From: an uncultured Bacteroidota bacterium
GTDB taxonomy: Bacteria > Bacteroidota > Bacteroidia > JABEUT01
Reading direction: 5' to 3'
Length of the DNA: 64,000 bases
Assembly: GCA_903901055.1 (NCBI GenBank)
Contig: CAIUPO010000109.1
Location: forward strand, 1 to 64,000
The position numbers and the translations under genes are program-made. Below the pieces are notes generated by a model that did not search any database, was not told the origin of the DNA, and saw nothing but the letters and a program-made list of their open reading frames with translations. Of the stretch, positions 50,884-60,492 are shown piece after piece (the stretch's first letter is position 1; each line of letters begins with the position of its first letter).

Positions 50884-52176
50884 ATGAAATACCCTTTATC
50901 ACTCAGGCTTCTAATACTCAGTAATATTATTTCCGGACTTGCGCAAGGCATCAGCATGCTTGCCATACCCTGGTATTTTGCCTCCATCCTTAAATCCCCC
51001 AGTTCACTGGCATTAATGTACACCCTCACCCTTTGTGGAAGTGCTTTCTGGGGAGTATATGCAGGCACCCTAATTGATAAATATCCCCGCAAAAAAATAT
51101 TTATCTGGTTTTCATTAATTGGTGGTAGCCTGCTATTAATGGCATCTGCAACAGGCTATATCCTCGGCGTGGTACCCATTTTCATGATAATTATTGTATT
51201 CACTGCCACCTGGTATTACAACAATATTTATTTCCCAGCCCTCTATGCCTTCGCACAAGAGGTGTGCGAAGCAAAAGATTACGGAAAAGTAAACTCCTTC
51301 CTCGAAATACAATCTCAGGCTATAACGGTTGTTTCCGGTGGCGTTGCAGCGTTACTCTTACAAGGAGTTGATATAGATTCATTCAATTTGTTTGGAGCAA
51401 CAATACCATTTCATCTGCATATTACTCCTTGGAGTTTAAGCAGCATCTTCCTCACAGATGGAATAACCTACTTTATTGCTGTCTTTCTGATTTTGAAGAT
51501 AAAATACACACCTCACACAGAAAAGCATCATGAAGAAGGCAGCATTGTGGAAAGATTAAAAACCGGCAGCCGTTTTTTAAAAGAACACCCATCCCTATTG
51601 ATATTCGGGGTTTGTTCACTCTCCATATTTGTAGTTGTTCTTACACACGTTATTCTGCTAATGCCCATCTACACCAAAAACCATTTGAATGCATCGGCAG
51701 GTGTATATGCCATGATGGACGTCTATTATGCCATCGGTGCATTATTGGCTGGTGTCGGCATACGGCAACTATTCCGAAAGATGAGTACTGTGAAGGCTAT
51801 AATTATATTGATGTTTGTAACAGTTGGTATATTATTAGTTACAGCCTTTACAAGAAGCATTCCCATTTTCTTTGTCTTCTCCTTTATTTTTGGAATTACC
51901 AATGCCGGGACCCGTGTATTGCGCATTACTTATCTGTTTCATCATGTGCCTAATCAGGTTATTGGTAGGGTTAATAGCACACTCAATGTAATGAGTGTTA
52001 TGTGCCGCATATTACTCTCGGCAATATTTTCCTTTTCATTTTTCCTGAGGGGCGATAATATAATCTGGACTTATTTCTTCTCAGCCATATTTATCCTGAT
52101 AAATATTTTGCTTATGGCTACGAAATATAAATCGCTGGTGAAGGATTATAGTGTGCCTGAAATTGAAACTATCTAG
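50884..52176 (+). CDS. major facilitator superfamily transporter
   Basis: A 430-residue membrane protein with about 12 hydrophobic segments. The loop after helix 2 has the MFS motif A variant GVYAGTLIDKYPRKKIFIW (about 58-76). The two halves are joined by a cytoplasmic region near 200-235 (KYTPHTEKHHEEGSIVERLK). The sequence is of the macrolide-efflux/MFS type found on many Bacteroidota chromosomes, but substrate cannot be inferred. Starts 12 bp after the TAG of the frameshifted gene's short frame; converges on the next T9SS gene with a 12-bp gap. Confidence 0.85.
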   Translation: MKYPLSLRLLILSNIISGLAQGISMLAIPWYFASILKSPSSLALMYTLTLCGSAFWGVYAGTLIDKYPRKKIFIWFSLIGGSLLLMASATGYILGVVPIFMIIIVFTATWYYNNIYFPALYAFAQEVCEAKDYGKVNSFLEIQSQAITVVSGGVAALLLQGVDIDSFNLFGATIPFHLHITPWSLSSIFLTDGITYFIAVFLILKIKYTPHTEKHHEEGSIVERLKTGSRFLKEHPSLLIFGVCSLSIFVVVLTHVILLMPIYTKNHLNASAGVYAMMDVYYAIGALLAGVGIRQLFRKMSTVKAIIILMFVTVGILLVTAFTRSIPIFFVFSFIFGITNAGTRVLRITYLFHHVPNQVIGRVNSTLNVMSVMCRILLSAIFSFSFFLRGDNIIWTYFFSAIFILINILLMATKYKSLVKDYSVPEIETI

Positions 52177-52188
52177 AAAAGTACAAGA

Positions 52189-53880
52189 TTAATACACAAC
52201 AATCTTATTATTCGCTACCACTTGCTTTGTATTATCATACACTTTCAAAATATACACTCCTGCTGCTAATCCGCCTCTTGAAAGCTGATATTCGTTTTCG
52301 TGGCATTCGATAAACTTCAATTTCCGGCCAGTAATGTCATCCACTTCCAGGTAATGTGTTTCATTCTTTCCACCGAATGTAATAGTAGTAAAGCTGCTGA
52401 ATGGATTGGGATAAACAGATATGGATTCCTGATTGCCACTTATAGGCTCTATTGCATTGGGAACATCGCAGGAGAACTTAATAATAAAGGCTAGTTCACC
52501 ATTTGTAGGTGTTAAGGTATAGGGCCCAAACTGATCGGTATTCTCAATATCGCCTTCATAAATCACATTTCCTTGTTTATCAATAGCCACTGCATTTTCA
52601 TCATCTCCACCACAAGGCATAATAATTCCGCATATTGGATTGCCATTCGAATCCAATTTCATCACGCTGGATGGCTGATAAAAATTGGGATCATAGAATT
52701 TATACGTTGACAGGAACAAAGACCCCATGGTGATTGTATCGCCTGAAGAGCATGAGACATATACCTGCTCTGCAGTGTCAGTTGTTATGCAATATGGATA
52801 TGTTCCTCCGAAAAATAAATTAAGCGGGGCAGTTCCGGTGGCAGTATTTACCCATTCTAACTTTCCGCTTGTATCAAACTTGGCTATGTACATGCTCTTC
52901 CTTCTTGCAGGATTCAAAAAACGATAGGGGTCCACATGAATGGAATCAAATTGCCCTGCCAAGTATAAATTGTTTGTTCTGTCTATACAATTTGTAAGGG
53001 CGCCTGCATTGTAAAACCCCTGAGGAGATTTGGCCCATAATACGTTTCCACCGGTGTCGTATTTCACAATAAAAACCCCTTGTGTATCGGCCTGGGTAAT
53101 ATTTTGAGTTCCGAATGCTATATGGCTGCCCTTAAAAGTTCCGCTGATGTAAATATGGTTTGAAGCGTCAATACTTAATCCGGTGGCTTCATTCGGGCTT
53201 GAATCGATTGCCGTCTGCACCCATATTGATTTTCCTGTGGAATCAAACTTTGCAATAAATGTACAAGAATTTGAGTCTCCAAGATAATAACTTGAGCCAA
53301 CAAACATGGTGTCACGATACAAACCTGTTAAATAAATATTCTTGCCGTTGTCAGTTGCAATAGCATATATAACCTGTATACCCGGCAAGTCGATAGCCCA
53401 TTTTACAGCACCATTGGAATTATACTTTACCATATATGCGTCAATAGTATCCCTGCTTAAAAAGCCCCAGGTTCCCCATCGTTGAACCCCTCCAAAAATT
53501 CCGGTTTCATAGATATTTCCTTTGGTATCCGAAGCAATACGGAATCCGTCAGCATCGGTACCCGGGTCGCCACCCGATGTAGTAACCCAAATAACCTTTC
53601 CGTTATCATCATATTTGGCGAGATATGACACGGAGGCTACATTTGATTGAATTTTGACGGGATACGTTCCGAAATAGGCCGTATCGTAAGGGCCTGTTAT
53701 AGGAACACCAAAACATATTATACTACCTGTTACATAAATGTTGTCGTATTTATCTACGATTCCATTTCCAACATCTTCCGTTGGCAAACCATAAGCCTGT
53801 TTGGCAAAATACCAGTTTGTCTGCCCCATAGTATTGAGTGCTAAAACGGCAAAAAATAAAGTAGTCCTTATTGTTTTCAT
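52189..53880 (-). CDS. T9SS-sorted protein with SBBP-type propeller repeats
   Basis: Started at the internal ATG at 53880 (MKTIRTTLFFAVLALNTMGQ, a proper signal peptide) rather than 53901; 563 residues. The body has at least six SBBP-like units of the form KYDxxGKVxWAxxxxG...DxxGNIYxTGxF (for example LAKYDDNGKVIWVTTSGGDP; FIVKYDTGGNVLWAKSPQ), expected to make a beta-propeller. The C-terminus is a T9SS type A domain: ISVYPNPFSSFTTITF, VDDITGRKLKFIE, LAAGVYILKVYDN, IVVY. It is probably exported to the surface. A TACCTTTG box lies 18 bp upstream on the same strand. Confidence 0.85.
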   Translation of the reverse strand: MKTIRTTLFFAVLALNTMGQTNWYFAKQAYGLPTEDVGNGIVDKYDNIYVTGSIICFGVPITGPYDTAYFGTYPVKIQSNVASVSYLAKYDDNGKVIWVTTSGGDPGTDADGFRIASDTKGNIYETGIFGGVQRWGTWGFLSRDTIDAYMVKYNSNGAVKWAIDLPGIQVIYAIATDNGKNIYLTGLYRDTMFVGSSYYLGDSNSCTFIAKFDSTGKSIWVQTAIDSSPNEATGLSIDASNHIYISGTFKGSHIAFGTQNITQADTQGVFIVKYDTGGNVLWAKSPQGFYNAGALTNCIDRTNNLYLAGQFDSIHVDPYRFLNPARRKSMYIAKFDTSGKLEWVNTATGTAPLNLFFGGTYPYCITTDTAEQVYVSCSSGDTITMGSLFLSTYKFYDPNFYQPSSVMKLDSNGNPICGIIMPCGGDDENAVAIDKQGNVIYEGDIENTDQFGPYTLTPTNGELAFIIKFSCDVPNAIEPISGNQESISVYPNPFSSFTTITFGGKNETHYLEVDDITGRKLKFIECHENEYQLSRGGLAAGVYILKVYDNTKQVVANNKIVVY

Positions 53881-53898
53881 TTGAAACATATTGAATAA

Positions 53899-53906
53899 CA
53901 AAGGTA
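53899..53906 (-). promoter_or_regulatory. -7 promoter box TACCTTTG, minus-strand T9SS gene
   Basis: Exact TAnnTTTG on the minus strand 18 bp before the ATG at 53880, supporting that start. Confidence 0.55.
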
Positions 53907-53952
53907 AAAAAGTTATTTACAGATAGATGTTTTTCTTGCATCTCAATTTGTG

Positions 53953-53960
53953 TAGCTTTG
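53953..53960 (+). promoter_or_regulatory. -7 promoter box TAGCTTTG, plus-strand T9SS gene
   Basis: Exact TAnnTTTG 20 bp before the ATG at 53981. It supports this start against an in-frame upstream ATG at 53927. Confidence 0.55.
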
Positions 53961-53980
53961 GCATCAAACAATCACAAAAT

Positions 53981-55834
53981 ATGAAAAAGAAATACTTGTT
54001 AGCGCTCTCAATTCTTGGATTATTTATCCAACAGTCCAATGCACAAATGCTTGGCAATGGAACTTACAACAATCCATATCAGGTTACAACCTGTGATGAA
54101 CTACAGCAGTTGCAGAATAATCTATCTGCATATTATGTTTTAATGAACGATATTGACTGTTATCAAACCCAAACTGGCGGCGGCCCTTGGGGCGCTACAG
54201 GCTTTACTCCTATTGGTGTTGATTCAGCAAATGCTTTCAGGGGATATTTTAACGGGAGATGTTATGCAATCAAAAATCTTTACATCAACAACCCGACACT
54301 CAATAATGTCGGAGTTTTTGGATACACCGATGCTCCCGCAAAAATTTCCAACGTAAATGTTATCAACGCCAATGTTACCGGCGGAAGTTTCACAGGTATA
54401 TTAATCGGATATAAACACTCCAGTACATTAGATACTGCCTATTCAACGGGATATGTTAGCGGCAATGATTATACCGGAGGATTAGTAGGCAAATGCGGCA
54501 ATTACCAAGGCCCTACATGCCAAATTACCAACTCCTTTTCTACGGCTGTGGTATCAGGCCATGATTTTGTAGGAGGTTTAGTTGGCCAAATCCGTTGCTA
54601 TCAGGGTGGACTAGCCCTATTACAGAATTGTTTTGCCAAAGGTGACGTAACCGGAAATACAAACGTAGGTGGGCTTTCAGGAGGCTCAGGAACATTTCAG
54701 GGCGGTGGTCCTGAAATAATAAACTGCTATGCAACCGGTAATGTAACCGGTGTTACTAATGTAGGCGGACTATCCGGATGGGTTGGCCCATACCAAGGTG
54801 GAGGCTCATCAGTAATTCGGTCGTATGCAACAGGTAATGTAAAAGGCACTACCGATGTTGGTGGGCTTGTAGGTAATAATGGCCCTACAATGGGTGGCGG
54901 CGCATACATTCAAAACACGTATGCCACAGGAAATGTAACAGGCACTTCGAATGTTGGTGGCTTGGTAGGATCTCAAACCTCTACTGGTGCAGGTAACGGT
55001 ATTGACACCAGTTATAGCATTGGCTTAGTATCCGGAACAACAAATGTGGGAGGCCTGGTAGGTGATGAAACATCTTCCCCTATATATAGTGTTGATTATT
55101 GGAATAACACCATAAACTCAACTTTATCTTCCATCGGAAATTTAGGTGCCAATGCAAATATTTTCCCTTCTACAACTGCACAAATGCAACTTCAAGCAAC
55201 TTACTCAGGTTGGGATTTTGTAAATACTTGGGCTATCACGTCAAACAACTACCCGACATTTATTCCAATTAACACATCAGGTAATTGCCACTTCCCTACT
55301 ACACTGGAAGCTGCATTTAACTACAGTACATTCCCAGCCTGTGTTTCTGACTCTGTTCATTTTACTGATGTTAGCACTAATAGCCCTACTTCATGGAGCT
55401 GGAATTTCGGAGATCCTGCATCACTTGGTAATAATATAAGCTCGCTACAAAACCCTGCCCATTTATTTACAGGTGCGGGAACATTTTATGTAAAGCTTAT
55501 TGCCACTGTTGGTGCTAATCACGACACTATCCAAACCCCGGTGATTGTTAAAAACTGCACAACCGATATTCAGAATGTAAGCCTCTCCAATTGCGATATT
55601 TCAGTTTATCCAAACCCAAGCAATGGAGTATTTACCTTCAGTATTCAGCATGCTACTATAGGTTCAAAATTGCAAGTGTATAATGTGGTTGGAGAAAAAG
55701 TAATTGAGCAAACCCTGCAACATTCCACCGGATTAACCTCTGTAGATTTAAGCAAACAAGCTAAAGGAATTTATTTCTACAAGCTAATTTCTACGAATGG
55801 AGTTGAAAAGAACGGGAAGTTGGTAATAGAGTAA
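53981..55834 (+). CDS. T9SS-sorted surface protein with GLUG and PKD domains
   Basis: A 617-residue protein. Signal peptide MKKKYLLALSILGLFIQQSN is followed by YQVTTCDELQQLQNNLSAYY, an array of GLUG-type repeats (about 110-390) with GGLVGKCGN, GGLVGQIRC, GGLSGGSGT, GGLSGWVGP, GGLVGNNGP, GGLVGSQTS and GGLVGDETS, all separated by TNVGGL and TAYATGNVTG-like turns. A PKD domain follows (CVSDSVHFTDVSTNSPTSWS, then FTGAGTFYVKLIATVGANH), and a C-terminal T9SS type A domain (ISVYPNPSNGVFTFSI, YNVVGEKVIEQTL, AKGIYFYKLIS). GLUG repeats usually belong to adhesive surface proteins; adhesion is inferred only. Confidence 0.88.
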   Translation: MKKKYLLALSILGLFIQQSNAQMLGNGTYNNPYQVTTCDELQQLQNNLSAYYVLMNDIDCYQTQTGGGPWGATGFTPIGVDSANAFRGYFNGRCYAIKNLYINNPTLNNVGVFGYTDAPAKISNVNVINANVTGGSFTGILIGYKHSSTLDTAYSTGYVSGNDYTGGLVGKCGNYQGPTCQITNSFSTAVVSGHDFVGGLVGQIRCYQGGLALLQNCFAKGDVTGNTNVGGLSGGSGTFQGGGPEIINCYATGNVTGVTNVGGLSGWVGPYQGGGSSVIRSYATGNVKGTTDVGGLVGNNGPTMGGGAYIQNTYATGNVTGTSNVGGLVGSQTSTGAGNGIDTSYSIGLVSGTTNVGGLVGDETSSPIYSVDYWNNTINSTLSSIGNLGANANIFPSTTAQMQLQATYSGWDFVNTWAITSNNYPTFIPINTSGNCHFPTTLEAAFNYSTFPACVSDSVHFTDVSTNSPTSWSWNFGDPASLGNNISSLQNPAHLFTGAGTFYVKLIATVGANHDTIQTPVIVKNCTTDIQNVSLSNCDISVYPNPSNGVFTFSIQHATIGSKLQVYNVVGEKVIEQTLQHSTGLTSVDLSKQAKGIYFYKLISTNGVEKNGKLVIE

Positions 55835-55888
55835 TCCGAAATTCGCCTTTGCCCCAAACCCCTAAAGGGGCTTTGAATAGTGGAGTCC

Positions 55889-55968
55889 CGTCATTGCGAG
55901 GAACGAAGCAATCTCATAAAATTCGGACATCCTGTTTGGGTAAGATTGCTTCGTTCCTCGTAATGACG
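55889..55968. repeat. inverted repeat, CGTCATTGCGAGGAACGAAG family
   Basis: Arms 55889-55914 and 55943-55968 (26 bp each, starting CGTCATTGCGAGGAACGAAG) are reverse complements with one mismatch. A separate small palindrome CCCCTAAAGGGG lies at 55858-55870. The text CATTGCGAGGAACGAAGCAA is a repeat word common in diverse bacterial genomes. It fills the convergent gap between the GLUG gene and the membrane protein at 56011. Confidence 0.85.
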
Positions 55969-56010
55969 ATAGGGGTTTGAGGCTGATATTGGGTTTTTAG
56001 TTGGCGAAAA

Positions 56011-56571
56011 CTACTTTAGCTGATAATCGATTATCCATTTTAGGAGGTTGTAGTTATCTTTATGAGCAAACCAAGTAAAGGGATTCCTACCAAAATTCCT
56101 ATCATAATCTATTTGAGTGTTTATTAATATGGTAAAACCGTCTATAATTACAGTGATTATTAGACTTCCTTCAGGAATATTCAGAGGTGAAAATGTCCAT
56201 TTCCCCGAAGAATGTATTCTAATAACTCCCAATTTTTTATCCACCACAATATTCATTACTTTAAAATATTCCTGCATTTTTTCTGCAAGTTTGTCAATAT
56301 CTATTTTTTTAATTGATGAAATAGATTTAAAGTAAATGATATTATCTATTCCACAATAAATAAGGTAACCCAAGAAAACACCAATAGAAATTAACACGAT
56401 AGAAATTATGTCACCTACCGGACTTGTAATAAAATTACACAGTAAATATGCGCCGATACTAAATGGAACTGCCGAGAATAAGTAAAAAGAATAATGAATA
56501 TAATAACGCCATAAGGTTTTAGGAAACTTATGGTTTTGCCTTATATGCTCAACTATTTCAGGTTTAAGCAA
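56011..56571 (-). CDS. hypothetical two-helix membrane protein
   Basis: A 186-residue protein with two adjacent membrane helices (SFYLFSAVPFSIGAYLLCNF and IISIVLISIGVFLGYLIYCG, about 28-75) and a C-terminal soluble part containing KIDIDKLAEKMQEYFKVMNI, IRIHSSGKWTFSPLN and LLKWIIDYQLK. I recognise no family. It starts 2 bp after the stop of the LolD-like gene, so they are probably cotranscribed; whether it is functionally linked is unknown. Codons are AT-rich. Confidence 0.6.
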   Translation of the reverse strand: MLKPEIVEHIRQNHKFPKTLWRYYIHYSFYLFSAVPFSIGAYLLCNFITSPVGDIISIVLISIGVFLGYLIYCGIDNIIYFKSISSIKKIDIDKLAEKMQEYFKVMNIVVDKKLGVIRIHSSGKWTFSPLNIPEGSLIITVIIDGFTILINTQIDYDRNFGRNPFTWFAHKDNYNLLKWIIDYQLK

Positions 56572-56573
56572 GG

Positions 56574-57281
56574 CTAAAGAAAATTCATCACCGGGTTTTC
56601 ATTAACCTGGTCCGATTCTATATTGCCATCTTTCAGGCGGATGATGCGGTGTGCATAGCGGGCAATGTCTTCTTCGTGTGTTACGAGAACAATGGTATTG
56701 CCTTTTTTATGAATGTCATTAAAGAGGCCCATAATTTCAATAGACGTCTTGGTATCGAGGTTACCTGTAGGTTCGTCAGCAAGTATAATTGCAGGATGGT
56801 TAACCAGTGCACGTGCAACAGCTACCCGTTGGCGCTGTCCTCCGGAAAGCTCACTGGGTTTATGTTCCATACGGCCACCCAATCCAACCTGATTCAAAAC
56901 TTCTTCACCCCGTTGTTTGCGAGTTTTTTTATCGGCACCCGAATAAATTAAAGGCAGGCTAACATTATCTAGAGCAGTTGAACGTGGTAATAAATTAAAA
57001 GTCTGGAACACAAAACCGATTTGCTTATTCCGCACTTCAGCCAATTCATTGTCCGACATTTTATCTACGCCAATATTATTTAAAATGTATTCACCCGCAG
57101 TAGGTGTATCAAGGCATCCGAGCACATTCATCAAGGTAGATTTTCCCGAACCGGACGGCCCCATCAACGCTACGTATTCGTTCTTTTCTATGCTCATAGT
57201 AATAGAGCGCAGGGCATGAATGGTTTCAACGCCCATCTTATATACTTTGCTGATACCTTTTAATTCAATTATCTTGGTCAT
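56574..57281 (-). CDS. LolD/MacB-type ABC transporter ATP-binding protein
   Basis: A 235-residue ABC ATPase: Walker [10 protein letters not shown] (about 41-49), Q-loop [18 protein letters not shown], signature [15 protein letters not shown], Walker [14 protein letters not shown]-loop [11 protein letters not shown]. The sequence ends with a short extension ([12 protein letters not shown]). This branch serves LolCDE lipoprotein release or MacB-type efflux permeases; no permease gene is adjacent, so the partner must be elsewhere. It is preceded by the methyltransferase gene (28 bp gap) and followed by a two-helix membrane protein. Confidence 0.88.
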   Translation of the reverse strand: MTKIIELKGISKVYKMGVETIHALRSITMSIEKNEYVALMGPSGSGKSTLMNVLGCLDTPTAGEYILNNIGVDKMSDNELAEVRNKQIGFVFQTFNLLPRSTALDNVSLPLIYSGADKKTRKQRGEEVLNQVGLGGRMEHKPSELSGGQRQRVAVARALVNHPAIILADEPTGNLDTKTSIEIMGLFNDIHKKGNTIVLVTHEEDIARYAHRIIRLKDGNIESDQVNENPVMNFL

Positions 57282-57309
57282 ACAGAATGCGAATATAGTC
57301 AGAGTAAAA

Positions 57310-58089
57310 TTAATATCTTAAAACAAAATGCTGTTTAACCTGCGTAGGGTTAAAGAATACCAATCCGAATGAAAACAAATCTACGGTGACAGTTGCAGAA
57401 GATTCTTCAATAATTTCCTTCCATGCTTCATACATATCAGTTGACCATCTAATATCGTCAAAGACAAAAACACACCTATCAGAAACCAAGGGCAGGAACT
57501 TGTGGAAGTACTCCATAGTGGCCTCTTTTCGGTGGTTGCCATCAAAAAAAACGTAATCAATAAGAGGTAATGATTTGATAACCTCGGGCAATGTTTCTTT
57601 AAAATCTCCCACTACCCTATTTATGGAATCAGCTTTCATTATTCGAAAATTCACACCCGCATACGATGATGTTCCCGGGCTTCCTTCCATGGTTATCATG
57701 TTGGCTTCAGGGCAAGCCTTATGCTGATACAGGGTGCTTATCCCGAGTGATGTCCCCATTTCAACCATGTTCCTTGGTTGCATAAAATTCACCAACCTGA
57801 AAAGCAACCGACCCTCTTTGGCAGGAATTGCAGACCTTTTGGCTATATCTTTTACTTTTTTGTTGTATTTGCTATTACCGACTGCACCAAAATCCACAAC
57901 CTCAATCACCTCTTTCGAATGGTGTAATCTTTCCCGCAGATGCTCTATTGGCGCGAAGTCATAGAATTCCGTCTTATCCTTAACCACCTTATGATACAGC
58001 TCATAAACAAAAGGAGAATGGATGCCATGAGCCCCGCGAGCTTTGAACAGATAAGCGATATATTGGATAGGAAGAAAAATATTTTTCAC
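57310..58089 (-). CDS. class I SAM-dependent methyltransferase
   Basis: Read from the GTG at 58089 ([20 protein letters not shown]), 259 residues. An in-frame TTG at 58164 would extend it across the inverted repeat at 58151 and past the TACTTTCG box (58094-58101), so the GTG is preferred. Conserved features: [17 protein letters not shown] near 22-38, motif [28 protein letters not shown], and motif [19 protein letters not shown], with an ending [12 protein letters not shown]. Similar Bacteroidota proteins are annotated as O-methyltransferase-like; substrate unknown. Confidence 0.82.
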   Translation of the reverse strand: MKNIFLPIQYIAYLFKARGAHGIHSPFVYELYHKVVKDKTEFYDFAPIEHLRERLHHSKEVIEVVDFGAVGNSKYNKKVKDIAKRSAIPAKEGRLLFRLVNFMQPRNMVEMGTSLGISTLYQHKACPEANMITMEGSPGTSSYAGVNFRIMKADSINRVVGDFKETLPEVIKSLPLIDYVFFDGNHRKEATMEYFHKFLPLVSDRCVFVFDDIRWSTDMYEAWKEIIEESSATVTVDLFSFGLVFFNPTQVKQHFVLRY

Positions 58090-58093
58090 CCGA

Positions 58094-58101
58094 CGAAAGT
58101 A
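58094..58101 (-). promoter_or_regulatory. -7-like box TACTTTCG for the methyltransferase
   Basis: One base from TAnnTTTG, 4 bp before the GTG at 58089. TACTTTTG also occurs on the plus strand at 58125-58132 and could serve the divergent iaaA-like gene at 58240. Confidence 0.45.
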
Positions 58102-58150
58102 CAAAAGACAAGTAATAAATTTTCTACTTTTGTGCGCTTTTGAAAAAAAG

Positions 58151-58234
58151 TAGTCAGTTATCAATAGTCAGTGGTCAGTAAAATGCCACAAGAAACTATA
58201 TAACTGACTACTGATAACTGACCACTGATAACTG
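58151..58234. repeat. CAGTGGTCAGT-family inverted repeat
   Basis: Left part 58151-58180 (TAGTCAGTTATCAATAGTCA then GTGGTCAGTA) faces right part 58201-58234 (TAACTGACTACTGATAACTG then ACCACTGATAACTG), which is largely its reverse complement, across a 20-bp spacer. It ends 5 bp before the ATG at 58240 and may affect expression of that gene. Confidence 0.75.
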
Positions 58235-58239
58235 AAAAA

Positions 58240-59175
58240 ATGGGAAACTATGCAATTGCCATTCATGGCGGTGCCGGAAGGCTGATGACGGGGTCTCTGA
58301 CTCATGAACAGGAAAAAGCCTTTACCGATAAATTATCAGACGCCTTACAAACGGGATATACCATTCTTTCCAATGGCGGAAGCGCAGTTGATGCGGTAGA
58401 AGCAACAGTGAGAGTATTGGAAGACTGCCCACTTTTCAATGCAGGCAAGGGTTCCGTATTTAATTCCGAAGGAAAAAATGAGATGGATGCCTCCATTATG
58501 AATGGAAAAAACTTAAAGGCAGGAGCAATTGCGGCAGTCCAAACAATCCGCAACCCTATTAGCTGCGCAAGGGCTGTAATGGAAAAATCTACACATGTAT
58601 TATTAGCCGGCCATGGCGCTGAAAAATTTGCAGAAGAAAATGGAATTGATATTGTAGACCCCTCTTATTTTCATGATGAAGAACGCTACCAAACCTGGTT
58701 AGCAACAAAAGATAAAGAGGGTGCCTCATGGGCTGGTGATACAGCTATTATTACTCCCGAAAAGAAACTAGGAACAGTAGGCTGTGTTGCCCTTGATTCA
58801 GCCGGAAACCTTGCTGCGGCAACCTCTACCGGAGGAATGAACAATAAAAAATTCGGGCGTGTAGGCGATTCTCCAATTATTGGGGCGGGTTGTTATGCCG
58901 ATAATAAAACCTGCGCAGTTTCATGCACCGGTGAGGGAGAATATTTCATTCGCCAATCTACAGCTTATGATATTGCAGCATTGATGGAATATAAGGGATT
59001 TACTGTTGCACAAGCCGCTACCGAGGCCATTAAAAAAGTAGCCCAACTCGGCGGTGAAGGCGGTTTAATTGCTATCGATAACCAGGGAAATATTTCAGTT
59101 CCTTTCAATACATCATCTATGTTTAGGGGATGGATAACAGCACAAGGAGAAAAGTTCACCGGGATTTTTCGCTAA
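58240..59175 (+). CDS. iaaA: isoaspartyl peptidase / plant-type L-asparaginase
   Basis: A 311-residue Ntn-hydrolase precursor: AIHGGAGRL at the start, LEDCPLFNAGKGSVFN, MDASIMNG, then KLGTVGCVALD with Thr179 as the nucleophile released by self-cleavage between Gly178 and Thr179, and GRVGDSPIIGAG and SCTGEGEYFIR in the beta-chain. The enzyme removes beta-aspartyl residues from peptides and hydrolyses asparagine. It has ordinary length with complete motifs. It is preceded by an inverted repeat and followed 15 bp later by folC. Confidence 0.93.
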   Translation: MGNYAIAIHGGAGRLMTGSLTHEQEKAFTDKLSDALQTGYTILSNGGSAVDAVEATVRVLEDCPLFNAGKGSVFNSEGKNEMDASIMNGKNLKAGAIAAVQTIRNPISCARAVMEKSTHVLLAGHGAEKFAEENGIDIVDPSYFHDEERYQTWLATKDKEGASWAGDTAIITPEKKLGTVGCVALDSAGNLAAATSTGGMNNKKFGRVGDSPIIGAGCYADNKTCAVSCTGEGEYFIRQSTAYDIAALMEYKGFTVAQAATEAIKKVAQLGGEGGLIAIDNQGNISVPFNTSSMFRGWITAQGEKFTGIFR

Positions 59176-59190
59176 TATTTTTTATTAAAT

Positions 59191-60492
59191 ATGACCTATT
59201 CTGAAGTAACAGAATACCTCTACAGCCTGCTCCCCATCTACCAACGAGTGGGCGCCCCCGCATATAAACCCGGCCTGAAAAATATAGAACTGCTTTGCGC
59301 CGAAATCGGAAATCCACAAAATAATTTTCCTACCATACACATTGCAGGTACGAATGGGAAAGGCTCTACCTCTCATTATATCGCATCCATACTGCAAAGT
59401 GCGGGATATAAAAATGTAGGGTTGCATACTTCACCTCACCTGAAGGATTTTCGTGAACGATTCAGAATTAATGGTGAAATGGTTCCCGAACAAGATGTAA
59501 TTGACTTTGTTCTTCAACATAAAGAACTGATTGAAAAAATTGATTGTTCCTTTTTTGAGTTGAGTGTTGCAATGGCGTTTTACTTTTTCTCTAAAGTAAA
59601 GTGCGACGTTGCCGTGATTGAAGTTGGTATGGGTGGCAGGCTTGATTCTACGAATATTATTACACCTCAACTTTCAGTTATTACCAATATCAGCTACGAT
59701 CATGTTTCATTACTTGGTGATACATTAGAAAAAATTGCTTATGAAAAAGCGGGAATCATAAAGCCCGGAGTGCCTGTTGTTATTGGCGAAACACAAGAAG
59801 AAACAAAACCCGTGTTTGTGCAAAAAGCAAGAGAATGCAAGTCTGAAATTGTTTTTGCTGATGAAATTTATGTAGCAATAAACCCAAGACAAATTCATGA
59901 TAACGGGAAGAATTTCCTTGTTGTTGATGTCTTAAAAAACGGTGAGAACCATATAAAGGAACTTCATTCCGAGCTCACCGGACTATACCAACTAAAGAAC
60001 CTGCAAACTGTGCTTTGTGCTGTGGATAAGCTGAATCAGGCGGGTTATGCAATTTCGAAAGAACAAGCTATTCAAGGAATAGAAAATGTAATTACACAAA
60101 CCAATCTATTGGGCAGGTGGCAAACGCTTTCAACTAAACCCCTCACCATTGCCGATACAGGCCATAACGAAGCAGGGATTAAAGAAGTGTTAGAACAACT
60201 TAAAACAATTCCTTACAAAAAGTTGCATTATGTTTTTGGAATTGTAAAAGATAAAGATCCTTCAACAATACTGAATCTATTACCAAAAGATGCTAGCTAC
60301 TATTTCTGCAAGGCAAATATTCCGCGCTCGCTTGATGAGAATGAACTGAAAGAAATTGCCGCAACATATAAAATGAAAGGAGCCGCTTACATCTCCGTTA
60401 AAGAGGCTGTGAAAGCGGCTCAAAACAATGCCGTTGAAGGCGATTTGGTATTTATAGGAGGCAGCACCTTTGTGGTAGCTGAAGCCCTCTGA
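59191..60492 (+). CDS. folC: folylpolyglutamate synthase / dihydrofolate synthase
   Basis: A 433-residue Mur-ligase-fold enzyme. The P-loop IAGTNGKGSTSHYIASIL is at about 50-67, followed by LHTSPHLKDFRERFRING, FFELSVAMAFYFFS, IEVGMGGRLDSTNII, YDHVSLLGDTLEKIAYEKAG, and LLGRWQT plus TGHNEAGIK in the C-terminal domain. It adds glutamate to dihydropteroate or folates. Its TGA abuts the stop codon of the convergent barrel gene with no gap, as seen also at other convergent pairs. Confidence 0.93.
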   Translation: MTYSEVTEYLYSLLPIYQRVGAPAYKPGLKNIELLCAEIGNPQNNFPTIHIAGTNGKGSTSHYIASILQSAGYKNVGLHTSPHLKDFRERFRINGEMVPEQDVIDFVLQHKELIEKIDCSFFELSVAMAFYFFSKVKCDVAVIEVGMGGRLDSTNIITPQLSVITNISYDHVSLLGDTLEKIAYEKAGIIKPGVPVVIGETQEETKPVFVQKARECKSEIVFADEIYVAINPRQIHDNGKNFLVVDVLKNGENHIKELHSELTGLYQLKNLQTVLCAVDKLNQAGYAISKEQAIQGIENVITQTNLLGRWQTLSTKPLTIADTGHNEAGIKEVLEQLKTIPYKKLHYVFGIVKDKDPSTILNLLPKDASYYFCKANIPRSLDENELKEIAATYKMKGAAYISVKEAVKAAQNNAVEGDLVFIGGSTFVVAEAL

